From assembly GCA_028274465.1 (NCBI GenBank), contig CM051455.1, forward strand, positions 127,755,462 through 127,819,461: a DNA stretch of 64,000 nucleotides, in the 5' to 3' direction. Below, piece after piece: positions 56,954 to 64,000 of this stretch; position 1 is the stretch's first letter, and each line of letters starts with the position of its first letter. A program made the translations under genes and the position numbers. Under the pieces are notes generated by a model, which worked only from the letters and a program-made list of their open reading frames with translations, made no database searches and was not told the origin of the DNA. The stretch comes from Plantago ovata. Lineage: Eukaryota > Streptophyta > Magnoliopsida > Lamiales > Plantaginaceae.

Positions 56954-57735
56954 ATGTCCCCTTCCGATGTTTCTAGGCTTGCTGCCACACCTTTGCAAGA
57001 TCATGAGTGGTACGACCTATTCGTCCCCAAAGATCATGTTGAATTCCTAGCCATTTCACTCGAGCGGATGGCAGCAGGCCCACAACCCCTTTGGAAATGG
57101 CCAGAAGATATCTTGTACGGGGTTAACACCTGCATCTACAAGATAAACAACATGTTCAAAAGGCGGTACAATGTTATGGACGTTGCCAAGGCCATCAACA
57201 ATCTATGGCAGCGCCACACACTCTTGGAGTGGATGCGGAAAGCAACTCCACTAGTTTGGTGTCCTTCGAGAACAAGTTCATCGGGAAAGACGATGTGTGG
57301 GACAAAGTGCTTCAGGTGATGAATTTAAGTTACCGATTTCAATTTTTGTAACCTACTAATATACAAGTCAAATATTTACAAACAATACTTCTTTCATTTT
57401 TTGCGTAAATAGGAAGACGAGCGTGCTATATGGTACTACAACGAGGGGATCCAATGTGGTATGACCTAGAAGCAATTTTTGGGGATATGACTTTCGAACG
57501 CAACAAGTATTGGTGGCCCTTTGTCCCAGATCCGACGGAGCCAGGATCACATGGATCTAGTTCGAAGCGATATGCCACTAGTGGATCTGGTGGATCCACT
57601 GCAACTTCGATCTCTCAAGAATCTACTCGTCGCATCACCGATCTCTATGCCAAGGATTGGGAGAAATATCTCGGTGCAGAAGGAAACCCAAAACCAGCTT
57701 ACGCCCGTGAAATCGCCCCCAAGTACAACAAGTAG
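56954..57735 (+). pseudogene. Unnamed two-exon gene family, copy 2
   Basis: Exon 1 (56954-57315) reads VPKDHVEFLAISLERMAAGP, then WKWPEDILYG, FKRRYNVMDVAKAI and RHTLLEWM. A one-base shift near 57240 follows, then FENKFIGKDDVWDKVLQ. Exon 2 (57413-57735) reads EDERAIWYY, shifts again near 57452, then DPMWYDLEAIFGDM, WWPFVPDP, a Ser/Gly stretch and a C-terminus YAREIAPKYNK. It is homologous to 49109-50121 in every block and shares the intron position after the W-(D/E)-K-x-L motif. It sits between zf-GRF copies 3 and 4. The two frame breaks suggest a pseudogene. Confidence 0.6.
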
Positions 57736-58310
57736 TCCAACTTCATCGGACTTTTTATATAAATGCAATTGTGATTTCGTTGTTTTTTTCCTTTCCCGCG
57801 GAGAAGGTAGAACTGATATCCTCCCTTACGGGGGACGGTTTAGTTATAATGCATAAACGAAGCATGTACGGATTTCTTCTAGGCCTAAATGAGACAGTCT
57901 ATTATAGACTACTGCCTCCATTACGTTAAGCAACCTCAGTTAACGATCTCGCTAATTTGGATATTGAGTTCCTCGAGTCGATAGAATTAACGTGTTACGA
58001 AACCTAAACTAATGGTATTATGCCGCTTAATATGTATACTAAACTGACTTTATCTACCAAATACCCAAAATGACAAGACCACTTGAAAACTGTACTACAT
58101 CATACAAAACTCCATCAAATCAAACAGCCAAACCTACATGGATAGATGCTTACCTAGTCAATGGTTAATGAATGGCACTTTTGGTGGGAAAACTGGCGCC
58201 AAAATCCATCATCCACCCCTCCCTTTTTTTTTGCCCTAGCCAAACCTATATATAGCTCAATACTTCTCACAATTTTGATACACAACCAACAAACACAAAA
58301 CCTAGATACA
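57736..58310. other. Intergenic spacer
   Basis: CTATATATAG at about 58247 lies 64 bp before the ATG of zf-GRF 4, a good TATA position. Nothing else is recognised. Confidence 0.45.
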
Positions 58311-59019
58311 ATGGATGACAACAACAACCCAAATGTGTGCGATCCGAACCCAGCCAAGCCACTCTCACCGATACCCGAAGAAATCATCCCCAACATTGAA
58401 ACTCCGACACCCGACCAGCTGCAAGATCCAATCCCCCTACCACAACTTTATGTCCCGGCTTCCAACCCACCCCCGGAAGTGTCTGGCCCCTCTACCAGTC
58501 CACCGGACCTGCCTATTCTCTCAAGTCCCGTAATCCTCGTTAGCCCAGTCTCTCCGGAACCTGTCCAGGACCTATGCAAATGTGGACATCCATTGGTTTG
58601 CACTTCGCAATGGCGTGACAACGATAACCCCAGGAAGGCGTTTCATCCAATGCAAGAACTACAAGGTAAAGTACTCCTCCACCACTGTAAACAAGGAAAA
58701 AAATGATGTATAAAAATTCGATTTCATCTTACTAAGTACGGCTGTCATATCTGTTCTCTATAAACAGAAGGAAGGAGGTTGCGACTTCTTCCTGTGGTCT
58801 GACCCTCCAGTCCACTGGCGATACAAGGAGGTCCTCAATACTCTTTTCCGGGGCCAAGTGAGCTTGAGAAAGGAAATTACTACTCTCCGTTGCAAGATCT
58901 CAAGGATGGAAATGAAGAAAGCATTTAAGAAGAGGAGGGAGCAGGCAAGATTGATGGCAGAGATGGAAGCAAAGGAGGATCGTGTACTCAACAACAATGG
59001 CGACGAGCCGGCCATGTAG
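58311..59019 (+). pseudogene. zf-GRF protein 4 with Pro-rich N-terminus (one-base insertion)
   Basis: Exon 1 (58311-58665) encodes about 95 Pro/Ser-rich residues and then the finger start LCKCGHPLVCTSQWRDN. In the run AACCCCAGG one C is extra. Past it the expected PGRRFIQCKNYK is read in the next frame, and exon 1 would have 354 bases, a multiple of three as in the other copies. Exon 2 (58768-59019) reads KEGGCDFFLWSDPPVHWRY, then a Lys/Arg/Glu-rich coiled coil ending GDEPAM. Here the full Cys-x-Cys of the GRF finger is kept. A sequencing error in the C run would make the gene intact. Confidence 0.75.
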
Positions 59020-59759
59020 ATCGAATTTCCATAATCCGTTCTTGTTCCGATGACAACTTTTGTATTCGTTGTCATCTATGTCTTCGCATTAAGCTAGTTT
59101 ATGTTTGAACCTTTCATTTTCTATGTATTACAAGTTATTTTGCTTCAATGGAACATGAATGGCAAGCCTTTTTCGAGTTTGAAAACCTGTTGTACATTGT
59201 TTATAACACGAAGGGGGTAAAATGGTAATTACCAGCACAAAACGAAAAATGCAGCCAAAAAACGTAATCCAACTTGTAAAATCGTGTTTCTCATTTGCCA
59301 TTTGAGTAAAGTAAGGGTATAAAGGTAACTACAACAGTTTAACCACAAAATACAACACATTTCCACTTCAAACAGCTTCTACCAATCACATTTATCTCCT
59401 TCCGTTTCACCTTTCCGTCTGCGTTTCCAATTATTACCAATCAGGGGGTTTTCAGATTTTTTGGCAGTCAACTATGCCATTTTCGCATGTGAAATTGTCC
59501 CGGTCAGGTCCGGATGTAAAACGCAAGTTTGACCGCGTTTCCGGATATAGTTTTACCAATCAGTACCATACTTTTAACATAAAAGCACTATTTGGTAAAA
59601 AAAAAAACCATACTTTAACATATGTGCATGTCTCTTGCAAGGTAGTAGTACTACTGCACACCATCAAGGGCGGAATCGGAAACATCATTATGGGAGTTCA
59701 ATTCGTCCCCCAATTGTGTTTTATAAAATGGCCCGCACTATATTATTTTTATTTTTGTC
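59020..59759. other. No gene seen; possible right end of a large element
   Basis: The sequence contains three ACCAATCA words (59385, 59438, 59554), the last being TTTTACCAATCAGTACC ending at 59567. This is a weak inverted match to GGCCTCGATTGGTA at 44553. A 102-codon plus-strand frame (59474-59782) has no recognisable domain. Confidence 0.3.
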
Positions 59760-59960
59760 AAAAATTTTTTTTAAACGGTTAAAAATTTATTAAAAATACC
59801 TTGAGTATAAGAAATACTCGCGATAGGGCACTCGAAAACGAGTGCAATATCCAAACCGATACAATAAGAGAAACCATTACAACGGGCACAAAGAATACTA
59901 TCCAATACTAAGAAGAACAAGTCTGGCCTCCAACAATCCTAAGAAACCATTATTTTTGTC
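59760..59960 (-). mobile_element. Possible 3' end of a LINE
   Basis: On the minus strand the sequence reads GTATTTTTAATAAATTTTTA followed by a short A-rich end (the T run at 59764-59771 on the plus strand). Upstream is a stretch compatible with the Ser/Cys-rich tail that often ends plant LINE predictions. No RNase H or RT motif remains. This is weak evidence. Confidence 0.25.
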
Positions 59961-61876
59961 AATGAAATCAAATCAATTGAATATCAATCCGGTGAGATAA
60001 TCGGCTCGAGATTCACCAGGCAAGTTTCAGATTATGGAATGCATATAGCTAGCTAATATGTTACGTTAGACAGATAGTTTCTGCAAAATGTAGCCGGTTT
60101 GTTCCACATCTGTCATAGATGAATCCTGTACAACTATTGCAAGGCGATGGTCTTGGAGTCGCAGTTACTGTATATGTTAGCGTAGTAGTATAAAAAATTG
60201 ATGGGGATGGAGTACCAAACCTTAATAATAACAAAAATTGCCACTCGATCGATCAACTTAAATGCATTAAATCTGGACAAACATGAACATCATCTACATA
60301 TGTCAATGTAACTCGACCCTTCCAGAATCTGGAGATAAATGTGCGCCGATTATACATACATTTCCTACTTATAACTTTTTCTTTAATTCAAGTAGGACAA
60401 GTTCTTATTGTTACTGAAGTAGCATGTTTATTTATTTTATGTTATAAGTAAATTGTGTGATTGACATTAAAATTAAGAAAAAGACATGTACCTAGCAGCC
60501 TCTTAATTTGGTGGTTGGCAATTGCCATGCCCGAAATTAATTTGTTAATGTGTGTTTTTGTCAGCGTGTCTTCTTGTCTTGTATAAGACCAATGGTGTGA
60601 ATTGTGAAACATAGTATTTTTCACAAATTCTCACACACCCACACTCTTATGTCCACAAATAATAAGTACTAGTAGTAGTATTGAGTTCAGGGCTATATCT
60701 ATACCTAACACTTGTTATTTATACTGATAAATAACACTACTGAAACTCCATAGTACGGAACAAAACGGGTTTAGGAACTCACAGACCCTGCTCCCAGTCC
60801 TAGAGAAGAAACAGTAAGCTCTTGAAAGTTGGATTAATTTTTAGAGGTCTGAGTTTTCATATTTTCTACGAGAGCAAATTGGGCGAAAATTACGTGCCCA
60901 TATGTTACTATTTTTAACGTAAAGGATTGTTTGCATATTTTACACATAGGGTGGATTTTGCAATTGATTTTTTCCTTGTGCCTAGGATCCTTTTCTGCAG
61001 TGTTATTTGGTCCAGTAGCGTACAGTTACGGAATTCCACACGGACGAGAGACGACTAGTGCCTTGGTCTAAAAACTCTAAAGCCGATGATGGTGCTGCAC
61101 GTGAATCTAAAATGTATTGCTTTGCACCATTCCGTCACGCTCGTTTAGTGACCAAAAACCCTTCCTACATTTTTATGTCAATGGTGGTAAGGTTTGTCTA
61201 GGTCAAAGGAGTATTGTAAAACTGTAAAAGTATCATGGTTGATCTTGTGGCTCAATGAAGAGCTTAAACGTTTGTTGTTTCGGTGCGATATACTTTGTTC
61301 TAACATGAAGGGCCCGCCTAATGTCTACTATACGGCCGATTAAGTTTTCACCCAGACTATAAATCTAAGAGGGTGGGACTCCAAAGAGTTTCAAACATAT
61401 TTTACTCAACGATTTACAAAGAGCCGAATTACGATGTAAGACGACAAGGTAAAATTCCCTCAAAGCCCGGTCAACTTTTGAAGATTGGGAATCTGCCCAG
61501 GCAAAGAGTATAACACGGGCCTTACAAAGTTGGTCGGGCCTCTAGGTCGGACCCTCAACTTTGACCCAAGTGCACGTGTTTTATAGAAGCTTTATTGACG
61601 TGGTACAAATACAATGACCAAAATGCTCTTAGTTAGCCGGATTAGAAAATTGGGCCAATCCCATTAAATAGTATTTGGGATTACCATTTGGAACGTATAC
61701 TTGTCACGATCCGAAAAATCAAAGCTACTTTAAAGAAAATGTATAAATAGACACAATATTGTATGCATAAGGCAAGAGCATTACTGTTACACAATCATAC
61801 ATTACGTAATAGAGCAAATTACACTTCCCTACTCGTATAATCATCCCTCGATTTAACCTAAAGCCTAAAGGCTGAC
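59961..61876. other. No gene seen
   Basis: AT-rich DNA without a protein-like frame longer than about 60 codons. No RNA gene or transposon end is recognised. Confidence 0.4.
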
Positions 61877-62408
61877 CAGGGCCGTCTCGGAGATTTCGGA
61901 GGCCCTGTGCAAAATTTTACCTATGAGGATTTTAAGAAAATAAAACAATATCATTACGATTGTTATTTTATTCTCTAATATGTTTTATTCCACAATATCC
62001 TTCCGTCCCATCATTTTTTTTTTTATATTTTTCATCTTGATATGCCACACTCAAATTGTTATGTTTGAACTAGTTCACAATCTCATTTGTACGTTCTTTA
62101 TTGTGAACCTCACTTCAATTATTCACTATTTTGTCATCATGAACCCTACATCATATTTAGGAATAAAATAGCACAATCAAACAAATTATATTATACATTA
62201 TCTTAAAAAAATGGTGAAAAAACAAACTTATAATATTAATTGGGGCGGTAGGATTGTTTGGATTGATATTTCATGTTATTTAATATAAAAATCATGTTTT
62301 TATGAATTCAAAACATATGTATTAGATTAATGGATCATAAATTAGAGGCCCCAAAAATCGGAGGCTCTGTTCGGTCGGGCTCACTGCACACCCTTATAGA
62401 CGGCCCTG
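61877..62408. mobile_element. Non-autonomous hAT element, 532 bp, perfect 8-bp TSD
   Basis: The ends are CAGGGCCGTCT and AGACGGCCCTG, an 11-bp inverted repeat. AGGCTGAC occurs on both sides (61869-61876 and 62409-62416). GGAGGCCCTGTGCAAAATTT just inside the left end is a widespread subterminal sequence of plant hAT elements. There is no transposase frame. Confidence 0.9.
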
Positions 62409-62416
62409 AGGCTGAC

Positions 62417-63322
62417 GAGGTTTGAAGAATTAACCTTTCCCCTAACTCAAGTTTGACAAGTCTCAGCAACTAGCATGAATAGAAGGAATTTGATTGGAGG
62501 AGTTAGCTTAGAACTACCCTGTTACACCCCCGTATTTGACGAATTCTAAAAAATACAAGCTTATATGAGCATAACTTAAACAAAAGACTAAGCTATGAGC
62601 TAAATAGTCTAAGGGCACTTATGAGTAAATGTGTCTTCTAATTCTAATTCTGTGTTTTTGTCGAACAAAGTTGGGTATGTGATTTGTTTGTCTGTTTAAC
62701 TTTACCTAACTCAATGAACTGTCATGTGGGTACTACTACTACGTACTCTGTATTATTTAACTTAACAGAAGTATATTAAATTAGATTTGTGGGTACGTGC
62801 ATTATTACTACTAATGGTACCCTACTACTTATACACCTTTGACTCGATATTATATTCCAAACTCGAATATTTTGACCTCTTTGGACTATCAACGTAATTA
62901 ATATGCTAAGATAGTAAGATAGGGATGTTGTAGTATCACATATTTACATGAAAGATTGATGAAAGATCGGAGTTAGAGTTAGAGTAGATTAGATTTGTTA
63001 TTAAGAAAATGATAATAATAATAATCCACCCGGCCCCTTTGAAAGAAAATATGTAAATAAAGTTTTAGTAACTTATAGCTAGTTCTTTTACCTATACTTT
63101 TGTTGAAATTTTAATTTTATATTTTTGAATCACTATACGTAGAATCAATCTCTACACACCATACCACTGAATGAGAATTTTCATATGGAACGGAGGAGGT
63201 ATAGTAATATTTAAATTAAAGTATGTTGGATGAATTTGTTATGATAATATTCATAGTATCACAACAGGTGCAGGGGATGAATTGAATCTTTGTCTGGGAG
63301 TGTATATTCTATAAAAATTGAT
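62417..63322. other. No gene seen
   Basis: The sequence GTTACACCCCCGTATTTGACG at 62521 and words such as TACTACTAC recur. AACGGAGGAGGTA at 63191 resembles one end of a Stowaway MITE, but no partner end was found. Confidence 0.4.
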
Positions 63323-63330
63323 GATGATGC

Positions 63331-63538
63331 CAGGGACAGACCCATAATTTTGAGGTTAAGGCCTCATTATATATATATGATTTTTTGAAAGTTCAGGACG
63401 GAGAAATGGGGCGCAAAATGTGAAAAATCATAAATTTTACTTATGAAAAATTTGAAAATCTTAAATACTACATATATATTTTTCCATAATTTTATATTTT
63501 ATTTTTGGGGTTGGCCCGCCCCCTTAGGTCCGCCACTG
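63331..63538. mobile_element. hAT MITE, 208 bp, perfect 8-bp TSD
   Basis: It starts CAGGGACAGACCC and ends GGTCCGCCACTG, imperfect inverted repeats. GATGATGC flanks it on both sides (63323-63330 and 63539-63546). It is short, AT-rich inside and non-coding. Confidence 0.88.
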
Positions 63539-63546
63539 GATGATGC

Positions 63547-64000
63547 TACTGATCTCAAACTCCATGATGCACTGATTAGATTCGAAAATGATTCATTTTT
63601 GATAATCTAGTGGAGTTATAAGGGTGATCGAGTGATAAAGGTATTGGATTGAATCCCGACGGAGACATAGGTGGTTTTGGATATTTGGAGTTATAAGGTG
63701 GTTAAGTAGTAGTGCAGTAGTAGAGTAGGTTAGATTGACCGTTTCAATAAAAATAAATAAAAAACATTCTGATAACCCAGCTAATTAACTGGAGTTATAA
63801 TTTGGTGCGGCGGAAAGGAACTATAGTGGTAAAATAGATGTACAGGGTTCGATGATGGTTTAGATGTGGAATTATAATGATGTATGATGTTTTTAGGAAT
63901 AAACACATTTTCTTACAAGTATTGGGCCCAATCCATTTTTGTAAACATCAAGCCTACCAACCATCAGCTAGACGTGGGCAAATGGCATTCTCCCATTGGA
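63547..64000. other. No gene seen
   Basis: Ordinary AT-rich DNA to the end of the window. Confidence 0.4.

Noticed and set aside
59474-59782. 102-codon plus-strand ORF
   Set aside because: No domain, no splice context, and its end runs into AT-rich low complexity.

Overview
The window is nuclear DNA of a flowering plant, most likely a eudicot. It is AT-rich, its genes have GT-AG introns, it carries a chloroplast-targeted gene with thylakoid transfer signals, and it is densely packed with plant transposon families (MULE, CACTA, PIF/Harbinger, hAT, Stowaway, L1-type LINE). Nothing identifies the species with confidence.

Layout. 0-5 kb: a small two-exon gene of unknown function (2880-3347) behind a promoter containing 76-bp tandem repeats, then a tRNA-Pro-like pseudogene and a hAT element. 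5.6-10 kb: a TIR element carrying a plant-mobile-domain fragment, and a DUF295/F-box pseudogene interrupted by an insertion. 10.6-16.2 kb: a 5.6-kb PIF/Harbinger-type element (TSD TAA) carrying a decayed Myb/SANT-like gene. 17.8-22.4 kb: a MULE (9-bp TSD) with a 3.5-kb CACTA element (3-bp TSD) nested in it; the CACTA carries exons of a UDP-glucuronate decarboxylase (UDP-xylose synthase) gene. 24.3-26.4 kb: the only recognisable housekeeping gene, a PsbP-domain thylakoid-lumen protein (PPD3-like, eight exons), with an odd fourth exon. 27.8-34.8 kb: two decayed copies of a non-LTR retroelement whose C-terminus looks like a restriction-like endonuclease, inside a TIR element. 35.7-36.7 kb: a tandem repeat with a Stowaway MITE. 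36.7-43.9 kb: a near full-length L1-type LINE on the minus strand.

44.5-59.6 kb: a cluster of transposon-associated and small regulatory-type genes. These are a broken PIF/Harbinger transposase with its Myb/SANT-like partner, two copies of an unnamed two-exon family on opposite strands, an intact PB1-like-domain gene, and four tandem zf-GRF zinc-finger genes (two intact, two broken by one mutation each). 59.8-64 kb: gene-poor, with a LINE tail remnant and two short hAT elements with perfect 8-bp TSDs.

Only PPD3, two zf-GRF genes, the PB1-like gene and perhaps the 155-aa gene look like candidate functional host genes. Most other coding sequence is decayed transposon or captured-gene material. 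Exon boundaries were placed by eye from splice signals and reading frame and have not been checked against transcripts.
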